Assembly (NCBI GenBank): GCA_041821315.1
Contig: JBGUEO010000004.1
Location: 118,126 to 182,125 of the forward strand
Direction: 5' to 3'
Length of the DNA stretch: 64,000 nucleotides
Source of the DNA: DIGJ01 sp041821315
GTDB lineage: Bacteria > Bacillota > Clostridia > Lachnospirales > Lachnospiraceae
Positions within the stretch are counted from its first letter, which is position 1; every line of letters starts with the position of its first letter. This document shows positions 1 through 8,499 of this stretch, one piece after another. The notes under the pieces were generated by a model, which was not told where the DNA came from, did not search any database, and saw only the letters and a program-made list of their open reading frames with translations. Position numbers and translations under genes: made by a program.

Positions 1-798
1 TGATAAATTCATACATTCGAGATGATAAATCAGTGTCATAATAATCCATAAACTTGCACTTAAAATTAATGGGAAAAGACCAACACTAAAAAGCATCGAT
101 ATAAGGAAAAAGAGAACCATAAGAAGTAGAAATAAATGAGACATAACAACAAACGATTTATAAGCACTTTTGTAAATAATGGTTTGTTCTGCTTCATCGC
201 AACTGCTTAGCCATTCTTTTCTAAATTTCATATCATATACACTACCACGTTTCTCCGGATTCATTTCTTTTGTTAAATTAATCAATTTTCTTTGCATTTG
301 AACATAAATTATAATGTTAGCAATAAATACCAAAAGAGACAATAAATACCCATGTAATCCTATTTTGAAATTATTATAAATACCAGTAAATATAACGCCT
401 AACAAAGCATATGAAATAATATAGTAAATGGTGGTAAGCATAAGAGCAATACTAATTTTTTTTTCGATGGTTTTTAGGATTATTTCATCTTCTAGCTCTA
501 AACAATCAAATTCCTTTCGGGCACTTCGATAGATATAAATCATAAGTATGGCCCAAATAGAGGAGAATAATAGAAAAATATAAGGCATCATAAGTTGAAT
601 GGTGTGGCCAAGTTGAAGAAAGGTTTCGTTTAATCGTTCTTTATGAATCGGTGTAGTTCCTATGAAATTTTTGCTTACTAGGCTAAGAATTATGCCAATA
701 ATAAAGCCAAAAACCAAGGAAAAAATAATGATAATAGAAAATTTTTTCTTAGCCTTGTTATCTTCTCGATTAATATTGTTTTTTACTGTTTCATTCAT
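1..798 (-). CDS. DUF3169-family membrane protein (partial)
   Basis: The frame is open from a start at 798 through the left edge, so the C-terminus is missing; at least 266 residues are visible. Translation shows a basic N-terminus, then hydrophobic segments at about residues 20-42, 70-92, 115-140, 148-167 and two near the visible end, with charged loops between. This layout, directly downstream of a small XRE regulator, fits the DUF3169 family of Firmicute membrane proteins of unknown function. The start at 798 sits 9 nt after an AGGAGG; an alternative ATG at 794 overlaps the stop of the upstream gene. The two genes form one operon. Family assignment is from overall layout and context, not from a search. 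Confidence 0.7.
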   Translation of the reverse strand, partial: MNETVKNNINREDNKAKKKFSIIIIFSLVFGFIIGIILSLVSKNFIGTTPIHKERLNETFLQLGHTIQLMMPYIFLLFSSIWAILMIYIYRSARKEFDCLELEDEIILKTIEKKISIALMLTTIYYIISYALLGVIFTGIYNNFKIGLHGYLLSLLVFIANIIIYVQMQRKLINLTKEMNPEKRGSVYDMKFRKEWLSSCDEAEQTIIYKSAYKSFVVMSHLFLLLMVLFFLISMLFSVGLFPLILSASLWIIMTLIYHLECMNLS

Positions 799-1006
799 TT
801 TTTTCATCCTCCTGATAAGTAAAGATATCTTCTACACTACTGTCAAATACGGCTGCAATTTTTAGTGCAAGTGTGACAGATGGAGAATAATCACCGCGCT
901 CAATTAAACTTATAGTTTGCCTTGAAACACCAACTATTTTGCCGAATTCTTGTTGATTGACATTGATTTTCGCCCGATATTCTCTGAGACAATTATTTAG
1001 TCCCAT
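791..1006 (-). CDS. XRE-family transcriptional regulator (71 aa)
   Basis: This is a small DNA-binding protein made almost entirely of a helix-turn-helix domain (residues about 5-60), with the recognition-helix signature GVSRQTISLIERG and the SPSVTLALKIAAVF segment typical of the short YgzD/YozG-like regulators. A short acidic tail follows. It precedes and overlaps the DUF3169 membrane gene, a pairing common in Firmicutes. A strong promoter with symmetric 18-bp boxes lies just upstream, so it probably represses its own operon. The signal that would relieve repression is not visible. Confidence 0.9.
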   Translation of the reverse strand: MGLNNCLREYRAKINVNQQEFGKIVGVSRQTISLIERGDYSPSVTLALKIAAVFDSSVEDIFTYQEDEKNE

Positions 1007-1035
1007 AGAATCACTTCCTTTCTATTTTTATAGTA

Positions 1036-1108
1036 TGACAACTTAAACCGTCATTGTGACAAATAAAGTTGTCAGTAAGAGTATAACAATGACAACTTTA
1101 TTTGTCAA
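1036..1108 (-). promoter_or_regulatory. Promoter and symmetric operator of the XRE/DUF3169 operon
   Basis: On the minus strand a -35 box TTGACA (1103-1108) and -10 box TATACT (1080-1085) are separated by exactly 17 bp. An 18-bp box at 1090-1107 (TGACAACTTTATTTGTCA on the plus strand) covers the -35 region. Its exact reverse complement lies at 1057-1074, downstream of the -10 box. A half-site TGACAACTT lies at 1036-1044. Boxes on both sides of the transcription start suggest cooperative autorepression; the binding protein is inferred to be the adjacent XRE regulator. Confidence 0.8.
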
Positions 1109-1159
1109 GAGGATATCGCTATCGCTTATCTTTTAGCTCTTTTAGAGACAAACTTCATT

Positions 1160-2248
1160 TTATTGAAAAAAGACCACATAAATGCTATAGGATTCTCGAT
1201 TCACAGGAGAAAAATATTTAACGTGGGTAGTATAGTTGTATAGAAAGGAAAAATTAATCTCCGTTCCTGTTTTGTATACAAAGGTATAGTAGAGGGTTCC
1301 CTTTTTTTGTTGTGAGAGAAATGAGGCTTCTGCCTCTGATTCATTGGAAACAAGAAGATCTTTATATGGTTTCATTGTATATGCAGTTCCACTGCAAGCT
1401 GGATAATCTTCCTGATTCCAAATATGGTCTTGTAAAAAGAAAGTATCGTTTCTTAAAAAGTAATTGTATCGAACATAGTTTTTGGTATCGGGCGTAGGAT
1501 CATCCCAGGTAAGGTCAATATGATACCATTTTTTTCCTAGTTTAATACTGTTCCAAGCATGCGATTGGGTCTGCCCATTTTCGTTTGTTGCATACCCTCT
1601 TATTTGCTTGTTTTTTATCCCTAGGGCATTCATAAATAACTGGAAAGTTTCGGCATATCCTTGACAGACACAGGTTTTATATAGAAGGCAGCCTGCTGGA
1701 TGATACGAGGTATTCGGTATAGATTGAACCTCTCGTATGTCGTACATACAGTTTAATACAATGTAGTCATGGATTGTTTTTACTTTGGAGTAATCGGACA
1801 TTGTAGAGGTAATTGTTTCTGAAATAATAGTATACACTTTATTTACAATTTGTTTATCTGTTTTTGAAAGATCAGAAATATCTCCGCTTTTGCATGCACT
1901 AGCAAGAGAATTTTTAATGATAATTGTCCATTTATACATTCTACCGTTATAGGTTGCAATTACTGTGGTAGTCCCTTTTTTCTTAGCAGTAATTGTGCCA
2001 TTTGCAGTAACACTTAAAATTTTTTTGTTGCTGGATTTCCAGGTAATACCGGAGGTAATGCCGGATAGGGTTAAGGTAGCAGTGTCTAAAACCTTCATTG
2101 ATAGATAAGCGTTCGTTGTATTTGCTGTGACTGCATTCGAAGCATTTGCATAAGGAGGAGTAGAAAATCCTGTAGACAAAATTATGCTAGCAATAAGCAA
2201 AAATAGATATCGAATATTCTTTTTTTTCGATTTTCCCATATAATTCAT
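1160..2248 (-). CDS. Secreted transglutaminase-like protein with Ig-like domain
   Basis: A 362-residue exported protein. Residues 1-36 are a signal peptide (basic start, hydrophobic core, cleavage near ANASNA). Residues about 42-112 form a bacterial Ig-like group 2 (BIG2) domain with the TWKSSNKKILSV and GTTTVIATYNG strands. Residues about 150-260 are a transglutaminase-like fold: Cys195 in CVCQGYAE, His230 in SHAWN and Asp245 in HIDLTWDD supply a complete Cys-His-Asp triad. Related clostridial proteins act at the cell surface, but substrate and reaction (protease, amidase or crosslinker) cannot be told from sequence. The start at 2248 follows an AAAGGA site 7 nt away. It appears monocistronic. 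Confidence 0.85.
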   Translation of the reverse strand: MNYMGKSKKKNIRYLFLLIASIILSTGFSTPPYANASNAVTANTTNAYLSMKVLDTATLTLSGITSGITWKSSNKKILSVTANGTITAKKKGTTTVIATYNGRMYKWTIIIKNSLASACKSGDISDLSKTDKQIVNKVYTIISETITSTMSDYSKVKTIHDYIVLNCMYDIREVQSIPNTSYHPAGCLLYKTCVCQGYAETFQLFMNALGIKNKQIRGYATNENGQTQSHAWNSIKLGKKWYHIDLTWDDPTPDTKNYVRYNYFLRNDTFFLQDHIWNQEDYPACSGTAYTMKPYKDLLVSNESEAEASFLSQQKKGTLYYTFVYKTGTEINFSFLYNYTTHVKYFSPVNRESYSIYVVFFQ

Positions 2249-2403
2249 AAAATCGTCCTTTCTTACAAAAAAGATTTGTTTGGAGTAAGTATATCACAGA
2301 ACGACGGAACGAAAAAGAAAAGTAAGAAATCAATGCATATAATTTTAACAGCATTGCATAGTAAAATAAAAGAGTGGTCATACTAATTTTCGAGGTGATT
2401 ATT

Positions 2404-2889
2404 ATGACGTTAACACAAAAAGAGACAACTCTTTTACAAGATTTGAAAGCACAAGAGAAACTTTGCGTGGATAAATACAATAAATATTCCGCAAGTGCTT
2501 GTGATGGAGAACTAAAAACTTTGTTTTCCCGGATTGGAAAAACAGAACAAAAACATCTTGATACGGTGACTCAAATTATGGGAGGAAGTATTCCGAGTAC
2601 AAGTATGAATAGCAGCGGACAAAGTTGGGCTACCGGAACAACACTAGGAAAAAATGCTTCCAATAGTAAGGAGGATGCAACGAGTTCTTTTGAAAATGAT
2701 AAGTTCCTTTGTGAGGATACCCTTGCATCTGAAAAATTTGTTTCATCTTCTTATAACACCATGATTTTTGAATTTAAGGACTCGGCAGTAAGAGATGCAT
2801 TGAATCATAATCAAAAAGAAGAGCAGCAACATGGAGAACAGATTTATAACTACATGGAAAGTCATGGGATGTATAACGCACAGCAGTAA
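2404..2889 (+). CDS. Spore coat protein, CotF-like
   Basis: A 161-residue helical protein of the coat protein F family (ferritin-like four-helix arrangement). The N-terminal half carries DLKAQEKLCVDKYNKYS and a second helix with KTEQKHLDTV; the C-terminal half has helices ending in NHNQKEEQQHGEQIYNYM. The middle (about residues 60-90) is Ser/Thr/Asn-rich and low in complexity. In the family this is a spore coat component made in the mother cell. The ATG at 2404 is preferred over an upstream in-frame ATG at 2374 because GAGGTG lies 7 nt before it. A terminator follows. Confidence 0.85.
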   Translation: MTLTQKETTLLQDLKAQEKLCVDKYNKYSASACDGELKTLFSRIGKTEQKHLDTVTQIMGGSIPSTSMNSSGQSWATGTTLGKNASNSKEDATSSFENDKFLCEDTLASEKFVSSSYNTMIFEFKDSAVRDALNHNQKEEQQHGEQIYNYMESHGMYNAQQ

Positions 2890-2894
2890 TAAAG

Positions 2895-2937
2895 GGATGA
2901 TGTGAAAGAAACAATAAACTTTCACATCATCCTTTTT
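2895..2937 (+). terminator. Intrinsic terminator after CotF-like gene
   Basis: A perfect 14-bp stem (2895-2908 with 2919-2932) is followed by TTTTT. Confidence 0.85.
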
Positions 2938-2960
2938 GGTATTACATATGGTAACCTAGA

Positions 2961-3956
2961 TTAATTGGTAAATTGGAATAAGGTATCAAACGTTCGAAGT
3001 GTTTTGAAATTTCCTTTAGCGGTAAGGGAACCAGACATAAATGCTCGCTGAAATGTCATATGACCATTAATAATATTAGATAGAGTTTCATGTGAGGTCT
3101 TGGCGGCTACATCGGCATCCTCTTTTTGTCCATACTTGCATTTTAAATCAGAATTGTTAACTTCAATCACAAGTGTTTTGTTTGCATCTGCAAGCTGAAT
3201 TGTGTAAGAAGCGCAAAAATCATCCAATGGGTGAAAGTGATTGCTAAATTCTTCTATAAATTCCTGTCCGCTTGTATCATCCGAAGTACCAAGCATTTCT
3301 TTGAAAATTTGTGTTAATTCTTCAATGTCCTCTTTTTGTTTCTTTACATACGTGTCATCGGAAACATATACCGAAAGCTGCTCGCTTTCTTGTGGAGTTA
3401 AATCAATGTTATGATTCATTATAGTTTGCTTTACGGCATTTGTACTGCTAGGAAATGACATGGATTTTTGATTAATCGTCCGATATAATTGCTCTGCTTT
3501 CTTTTCAATTAAAAAAGAATATTCTGGATTAGTCTCAAATTGGGCATGGTTATCTACATAGGCACACAAACCATCGAGCGGAATGCCTCCAAGTATTTCC
3601 CAAGCTTTTATTAATGTAAATTGTGCATCACGCTCACCGTAGGTAGATGACATGACAATAGGAAGCATATATAAAGAACTTATCTTTGCCTTATCAGCAT
3701 AGAGCCAACAGGCATCAAGAAAGCTTTGCATCAGTCCACCAATTCCCATCCATTCTAGATTAACGGCTAGGATTACCCCGTCACATTCTTTTATCGTTCT
3801 GCTTAAGGTTGAGATTCCCTGCTTATCTTCGTACAGATTATAGCGCGTAACTTCTACACGTAAATCCTTTAGGACTTCGGTAATTTTATTCATGACATAG
3901 ATAGTAGGGTCTTCAATAAGACCACGGCCACCATAGTATATATTAATTTTCATCAT
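2961..3956 (-). CDS. Flavodoxin-like/SCP2 fusion protein
   Basis: The protein has two parts. Residues about 1-180 look like an NADPH-dependent FMN reductase/flavodoxin-like fold: INIYYGGRG at the first strand, then DGVILAVNLEWMGIGGLMQSF, which fits the FMN-binding loop and partner helix. Residues about 230-330 resemble an SCP2 sterol-carrier domain (SYTIQLADANKTLVIEV, then NIINGHMTFQRAFMSGSLTAKGNF). SCP2 domains bind hydrophobic ligands, so a role in redox chemistry on a lipid-like molecule is possible but inferred. The start at 3956 (MMKIN) has GGAGGG 9 nt upstream, whereas the open frame begins 78 nt earlier without one. It overlaps the rhomboid gene end by 14 nt, so the two are probably co-translated. 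Confidence 0.75.
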   Translation of the reverse strand: MMKINIYYGGRGLIEDPTIYVMNKITEVLKDLRVEVTRYNLYEDKQGISTLSRTIKECDGVILAVNLEWMGIGGLMQSFLDACWLYADKAKISSLYMLPIVMSSTYGERDAQFTLIKAWEILGGIPLDGLCAYVDNHAQFETNPEYSFLIEKKAEQLYRTINQKSMSFPSSTNAVKQTIMNHNIDLTPQESEQLSVYVSDDTYVKKQKEDIEELTQIFKEMLGTSDDTSGQEFIEEFSNHFHPLDDFCASYTIQLADANKTLVIEVNNSDLKCKYGQKEDADVAAKTSHETLSNIINGHMTFQRAFMSGSLTAKGNFKTLRTFDTLFQFTN

Positions 3957-4605
3957 AGGAAGAGTCCCTCCAATCACTGGTATAATTGATAGGTGTTGGC
4001 TTTCGATATAGTAAAACTGCAAGTAAAAAGCCACTTATAAAACCACCAATATGAGCGGCGTTGTCAACACCTTGACTAGCAAATCCGCTATAGAGGCTTA
4101 AAAATAGGAATATAAGTATTTGCCGTCTGGTCAGTCCTTCTGCTTTGCCCTTGTTAATTAATATAATATATAGCAATGCACCAGAGGTGCCAAAGATTGC
4201 GCCAGAGGCACCAGCAGCAATTGGAGCTTGTCCAATCAAAATATTATAACCGATTGAGAAACACCCTGCAAGAATTCCCGATAGAAAATAAATAAAAATA
4301 TATTTGATATGACCTACTAATTTCTCGAGTGTGCCACCGATAAACCAAAGAACAAGCATATTGTTAAAAATATGAGTGATTCCAAAGTGTAAAAACATAG
4401 AAGTAATGAGACGATAATATTCCCCATTTTCAAAGAAATAAGGCCAATACATAGCTCCACAGCGTAACATCCATTCCGAATTTGTAGAAGAATGGCTTAA
4501 ATCTACCAAGACAAAAACAATAATATTGATCAGTATAATAATGGTATTGATAAGAGAGTAGTAATCTCCGATATCTTTTGGTTCTTTTCCTGTATTTTCT
4601 GGCAT
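3943..4605 (-). CDS. Rhomboid-family intramembrane serine protease
   Basis: A 220-residue polytopic membrane protein with about six to seven hydrophobic helices. The catalytic dyad is present: Ser in GASGAIFG (helix 4) and His in AAHIGGFISG (helix 6). The YRLITSMFLHFGITHIFNNM segment is the usual helix 2 signature. It cleaves transmembrane substrates within the bilayer; substrates are unknown. The start at 4605 has a GGGG Shine-Dalgarno core 8 nt away; the longer frame to 4638 lacks one. The flavodoxin-SCP2 gene is downstream and overlapping. Confidence 0.92.
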   Translation of the reverse strand: MPENTGKEPKDIGDYYSLINTIIILINIIVFVLVDLSHSSTNSEWMLRCGAMYWPYFFENGEYYRLITSMFLHFGITHIFNNMLVLWFIGGTLEKLVGHIKYIFIYFLSGILAGCFSIGYNILIGQAPIAAGASGAIFGTSGALLYIILINKGKAEGLTRRQILIFLFLSLYSGFASQGVDNAAHIGGFISGFLLAVLLYRKPTPINYTSDWRDSSYDEN

Positions 4606-4801
4606 AAATTTAACCCCTTTCCAAAGAAAGTATATCATTTATTTGGTGAATTTGAAAGGTATAAATCGAACCTCGTGTTTTTATAAAAGCTAAGCGGTTT
4701 TTTTGTAAAATTAGGTCAATGAGTTTTGGTTGCAAGATGCGATGGTTTTTTATAACCTAATAATGTAAGAAACGATGTTAAATAACAGGAGGGAAAAATA
4801 A

Positions 4802-5437
4802 ATGAATGAGGGACGTTACATAATATCCGATGCAGCCAGAAAATTAAAAGTAGAGCCTCATGTGCTACGGTATTGGGAAGAAGAATTGCATCTTGATATA
4901 CCTAGAAATGAAATGGGGCATCGACAGTACACACAAGAGAGTATGCAGTTGTTAAAGCAAATTAAAGACTTAAAAGAAAAGGGATTTCAACTAAAAGCAA
5001 TTAAATTAGCGATACCAAAGATTGAGCAAATATGTGAGTTAGATGAAGTGAGTTTGTATCGAATACGAGAGGAACTCAATCAGAAAGTAGAAGAAAAAAC
5101 AAATTGTCTTACGGTTTTAAAAACGGAAGAACCAAAGGTATTTGTAGATAATGCACCTAAAATGCAGCAGTTCAAAATGATTATGAAAGATTTGATTATG
5201 GAGGCATTAAAAGAAAATAATGAAGAGTTGTCCGATGCGGTAAGTGATAATATATCGGATAATGTATTAAAGGAAATGGATTATATGATACGAGAGAAGG
5301 AAGAGAGAGAAGAAGATCGTTTTCGGAGGTTAGATGAATCGATTCGTGGGATGCAAAAAGCTAGGCAAGAAGTTGCTGCTGCACAATTGGAAGTTACAAA
5401 AAAGAAAAAAGAAGGTATTTTTAGAAAGAAAAAATAG
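4802..5437 (+). CDS. MerR-family regulator with coiled-coil tail
   Basis: A 211-residue protein. Residues about 6-75 are a MerR winged helix (ISDAARKLKVEPHVLRYWEEEL, then GHRQYTQESMQLLKQI and GFQLKAIKLAI). The C-terminal half (about 100-205) is charged and heptad-like, with a basic end (KKKKEGIFRKKK), and has no cysteine effector site, so it is not a metal sensor of the classical type. Similar MerR/coiled-coil proteins occur widely in Lachnospiraceae without a known target. A strong AGGAGGG site precedes the ATG. It is convergent with the next gene. Confidence 0.85.
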   Translation: MNEGRYIISDAARKLKVEPHVLRYWEEELHLDIPRNEMGHRQYTQESMQLLKQIKDLKEKGFQLKAIKLAIPKIEQICELDEVSLYRIREELNQKVEEKTNCLTVLKTEEPKVFVDNAPKMQQFKMIMKDLIMEALKENNEELSDAVSDNISDNVLKEMDYMIREKEEREEDRFRRLDESIRGMQKARQEVAAAQLEVTKKKKEGIFRKKK

Positions 5438-5457
5438 AAAGAACCAAACGATATCGT

Positions 5458-5727
5458 TTAGTCTTCCTCAATCACATGGATTTCTAGGTAATCAAAATCA
5501 ATAGAATCAATAAAATTATCTTTTGTAAAACGTGTTTTATCATGACGCTTAAAATCTTGAATGGTAGCGTCTAACCAAATTGGTTTTGAAAGGTCAAATG
5601 TATAGCAAGCCTCGTCCAAGGCCTTATAGATTTTTTGGGTACGAGTTAAACCAGGCTCGTCATTTTCGATGACAATATCTTTGATTAAATGAGTATTATC
5701 CCATATTTTACACCATAAACGAAACAT
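5458..5727 (-). CDS. Conserved small hypothetical protein (89 aa)
   Basis: Not recognised. The start at 5727 (MFRLWCKIWD) follows a CCTCCT complement (AGGAGG) 11 nt upstream, so the longer frame to 5787 is unlikely. The protein is soluble and acidic at the C-terminus (DYLEIHVIEED), with no signal peptide or membrane segment. Segment RTQKIYKALDEACYTFDLSKPIW suggests a small alpha/beta domain. The coding strand ends 21 nt from the convergent MerR gene; a 14-nt palindrome (AAACGATATCGTTT, 5446-5459) overlaps the stop region. Confidence 0.7.
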   Translation of the reverse strand: MFRLWCKIWDNTHLIKDIVIENDEPGLTRTQKIYKALDEACYTFDLSKPIWLDATIQDFKRHDKTRFTKDNFIDSIDFDYLEIHVIEED

Positions 5728-5821
5728 GTATATTAAATCCTCCTGAAATTTCTTGGTTGAATATAAAATCATGGAGTAGTATATCATGTAAATGTATATT
5801 CTACAATGAGGAAAAAATTAC

Positions 5822-5883
5822 TTGCCTTTTTTCTAAGAGACTGATATGATAATTGTGTTTATGACAAGACAGATGTAAACACA
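5822..5883 (+). promoter_or_regulatory. Promoter and inverted repeat upstream of PTS IIC gene
   Basis: TTGCCT (5822-5827) and TATGAT (5845-5850) are 17 bp apart. An 8-bp inverted repeat (TGTGTTTA at 5854-5861 and TAAACACA at 5876-5883) lies at the expected transcription start and may be an operator or a leader hairpin. Confidence 0.55.
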
Positions 5884-5906
5884 GTCAATCAGAAGGGATG
5901 GGAAGA

Positions 5907-6971
5907 ATGAATCAAATGAAGAAATTTTGTAATCGGTTATTTATTGACGGGCTGAGTGGAATGGCATTGGGGCTGTTTTCAACCTTAATTGTGGGAACAA
6001 TAATCCAGCAAATTGGTATTGCATTAGGTGGAGAAATTGGAAATTATTTATTTATAGTTGGAAAGGTAGCGGCTTCTGTAACAGGTGCAGGAATTGGGTG
6101 CGGAGTGGCCTACAAATTAAAAGAAAATCCACTTGTCGTATTATCAGCGGCTACGACAGGTATGGTAGGTGCATTTGCTAGTAAGATACTTGTAGGTTCT
6201 GTATTTGCAGATGGAGTGATCCATTTTGCTGGTCCTGGCGAACCACTCGGTGCTTTTGTAGCCGCTTTTGTTGGGATTGAAGTAGGACGTTTGATTTCTG
6301 GAAAAACAAAAATTGATATTTTGATTACTCCATTGCTTTCTATTTTGTGTGGAAGCACGATGGGGCTCGTGGTTGGACCACCAATATCAAAATTTATGAC
6401 AGATCTTGGTGCAATTATAAATTGGGCTACGGATCAGCACAAATTTGTTATGGGTATTGTAGTTGCAGTGTTAGTGGGTATGTTTCTTACACTTCCAATC
6501 AGTTCAGCCGCAATATGCATAATACTTAATCTTTCAGGTATTGCTGCAGGAGCAGCGACCGTTGGATGTTGTGCAAACATGGTAGGATTTGCAGTAGCAA
6601 GTTATCGTGAAAATAAGGCAGGGGGGCTTTTGGCACAGGGGCTTGGGACAAGTATGCTGCAGGTTCCAAATATCGTGCGAAATCCTAGAATATGGGTGCC
6701 TGCAATCCTTACAAGTGCAGTATTAGGTCCGATTTCCACTTGTGTAGTTGGTCTTACGAACAATGCAACGGGTGCAGGAATGGGAACATGTGGATTAATT
6801 GGCCAGATTATGACATATCAGACCATGGCACCAGTAAGAGGTAGCATTGCAACGATATTTTTAATACTTATCATGCAAATTATAATGCCAGCCGCATTAG
6901 CATATGTTATATCTGAGTGGATGCGACATAAAAATTGGATTAAATTTGGAGATATGAAACTGGATGTTTAA
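5907..6971 (+). CDS. PTS-type IIC membrane transporter (PTS_EIIC_2 family)
   Basis: A highly hydrophobic protein of 354 residues with about ten membrane segments and many Gly/Ala pairs. The family (PF13303-type) is recognised by FIDGLSGMALGLFSTLIVGTIIQQIG near the N-terminus, the GPGEPLGAF loop, and the LTLPISSAA and TNNATGAGMGT motifs. These proteins are annotated as sugar-PTS IIC components but usually stand alone with no IIA or IIB, as here, so the phosphotransfer partner and substrate are unknown. The ATG at 5907 is preferred over 5898 because the AGAAGGG site is 9 nt from 5907 and abuts 5898. Confidence 0.85.
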   Translation: MNQMKKFCNRLFIDGLSGMALGLFSTLIVGTIIQQIGIALGGEIGNYLFIVGKVAASVTGAGIGCGVAYKLKENPLVVLSAATTGMVGAFASKILVGSVFADGVIHFAGPGEPLGAFVAAFVGIEVGRLISGKTKIDILITPLLSILCGSTMGLVVGPPISKFMTDLGAIINWATDQHKFVMGIVVAVLVGMFLTLPISSAAICIILNLSGIAAGAATVGCCANMVGFAVASYRENKAGGLLAQGLGTSMLQVPNIVRNPRIWVPAILTSAVLGPISTCVVGLTNNATGAGMGTCGLIGQIMTYQTMAPVRGSIATIFLILIMQIIMPAALAYVISEWMRHKNWIKFGDMKLDV

Positions 6972-6987
6972 TTCAAAAAATTATAAG

Positions 6988-7041
6988 AAAAGACGGATAG
7001 AAAATGTGAAAAACGCTCAACATTTTCTATCCGTCTTTTCC
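6988..7041. terminator. Bidirectional terminator between IIC and kinase genes
   Basis: A 19-bp perfect inverted repeat (6988-7006 with 7021-7039) begins with AAAA and ends with TTTT, serving both convergent genes. Confidence 0.85.
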
Positions 7042-7044
7042 AGG

Positions 7045-7809
7045 TTACAGTGGAAGACATACCGTAAAGATGGTTTTATCTTTGTCAGAATTTACAAATA
7101 TTTTACCACCATGTGCTTCAACAATTCGATTTGAAATCCAAAGACCAATACCAGAGCCGCCGACTTTGTTCGAAGCCCGTGGTAGGAACATACCAGCTAT
7201 TTTATTTGTTTCAATCGGGAGACCATTATTCCCAAAATGCAAAATGATAAAATTATGTCCTTGCGTCATATCTTCAATTTGCTCCCCTAAGTCTGGAATC
7301 TGTATCCATAAACTTTGTTTAGATTCCAACGCCTCTACTCCATTTTTTAATATATTTACAAAGACTTGCCGGATTTTTACGATATCACAAAGATAGGAGC
7401 TCATCAAAGGGATCATACTACGTGAAACATGGAAAGACCAGTCAAGATTATTATGTATGAATACAGGTTCAAAACTTTCAGAGACAGTCTGTAATACTTC
7501 CAGCAAATTTTCTTTTTTCAGGTTAAGAGTAGCACAAGAGTTGTAATCTGAATAATTATGAAGAAGTAAAGATAAATCTTTTACATCCTTAGTAAGTTGA
7601 AGCCAATAGGGTTCATCGACTAAGCATGCATTTTTAGATTCCATGAGCTGAATGGTGCTATAAATAATGGTTAACGGGTTTCCAATTTCATGAGTTACTT
7701 TTGAAAGAAGTTGATTATTTTCTTCACGTAATCGTTCGACATATTTTTCGAAGCGGGAATCTTCTTTGCATAACTCATCTAGTTCCATTAATTCTGAATA
7801 CGAAAACAT
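7045..7809 (-). CDS. Soluble sensor histidine kinase, sporulation-kinase-like
   Basis: A 254-residue cytosolic kinase without membrane segment or PAS domain. An N-terminal coiled segment leads to the H-box VTHEIGNPLT (phospho-acceptor His near residue 40), followed by the N-box ILKNGVEAL and the G2 box GGSGIGLWISNRIVEAHGG. The G1 box reads GNNGLPI instead of DNGxGI, a variant seen in several Bacillus/Clostridium kinases of the KinA/KinB type. No response regulator is adjacent, so it is an orphan kinase; feeding Spo0A is possible but inferred. The start at 7809 has AAGGAGG close upstream. Confidence 0.85.
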   Translation of the reverse strand: MFSYSELMELDELCKEDSRFEKYVERLREENNQLLSKVTHEIGNPLTIIYSTIQLMESKNACLVDEPYWLQLTKDVKDLSLLLHNYSDYNSCATLNLKKENLLEVLQTVSESFEPVFIHNNLDWSFHVSRSMIPLMSSYLCDIVKIRQVFVNILKNGVEALESKQSLWIQIPDLGEQIEDMTQGHNFIILHFGNNGLPIETNKIAGMFLPRASNKVGGSGIGLWISNRIVEAHGGKIFVNSDKDKTIFTVCLPL

Positions 7810-8029
7810 TAGATCCTCCTTATGTGTGTTTGTATTTAACTGGGTACTATATTTTGTGCTTTTTCTTATGTTCATAGACTAATTCTAGCAAATATTTACA
7901 TTTTTCTCAATCGAAATTGATTTACATAATCCGACTAATTTTGCATGACAAATCAAAACGTTTTGATTTGAAGAGGAACCTGTAATGTGGTAGACTAAGA
8001 AAAAATAACAAAATGAGATTGGAGACTAT

Positions 8030-8437
8030 ATGAAGGATACAAATTGTATTTTCTGTAAAATTGCAAATGGTGAAATACCTTCAACTACGTTGTATGAGGA
8101 TGAAAGTTTTCGCGTGATATTTGATATTGCACCAGCATCATTTGGACATGCCATCATTTTACCAAAAAATCATGCCAAAAATATCTATGAACTATCGGAG
8201 GAAGACGCTTCAAAGATATTTATTCTGGCAAAGAAGATTGCAGTAGGACTAGAGAAAGCGTTGCATTGTGATGGGATTAATATCTTACAAAATAATGGAG
8301 AAATTGCGGGACAGACGGTATTTCATTTGCATGTTCATGTAATACCACGATATAAGGATGATTCAGTTACGATTACTTGGAAACCAGGCGAGGCAAATTT
8401 GGAAAAATTAAACGAAATAATTGACGCAATGCAATGA
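8030..8437 (+). CDS. HIT-family nucleotide hydrolase
   Basis: A 135-residue HIT protein: CIFCKIANGEIPS at the N-terminus (a Cys-x-x-Cys zinc half-site) and the histidine triad HLHVHVIPRY near residue 100. Family members hydrolyse AMP-lysine, AMP-NH2 or related nucleotide conjugates. GINILQNNGEIAGQTVFH is the usual lead into the triad. It stands alone between divergent and convergent neighbours. Physiological substrate not visible. Confidence 0.95.
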   Translation: MKDTNCIFCKIANGEIPSTTLYEDESFRVIFDIAPASFGHAIILPKNHAKNIYELSEEDASKIFILAKKIAVGLEKALHCDGINILQNNGEIAGQTVFHLHVHVIPRYKDDSVTITWKPGEANLEKLNEIIDAMQ

Positions 8438-8439
8438 GT

Positions 8440-8482
8440 AAAAAAAAACAGTCCACATAACAAAAACTGTAGTGTGGACTGT
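8440..8482 (-). terminator. Terminator downstream of murG
   Basis: The 9-bp stem CAGTCCACA/TGTGGACTG (8449-8457 with 8473-8481) is followed on the minus strand by a run of T (plus-strand A-run at 8441-8448). Confidence 0.75.
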
Positions 8483-8499
8483 AAGATGGGACGAGATTC

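Noticed and set aside
5446..5459. Palindrome AAACGATATCGTTT as a terminator
   Set aside because: No loop and no T-run; it overlaps the stop region of two convergent genes and may be chance.
7045..7809. Histidine kinase G1 box GNNGLPI read as defective
   Set aside because: NNGxPI-type G1 boxes occur in known KinA/KinB-like kinases, so activity loss cannot be inferred.
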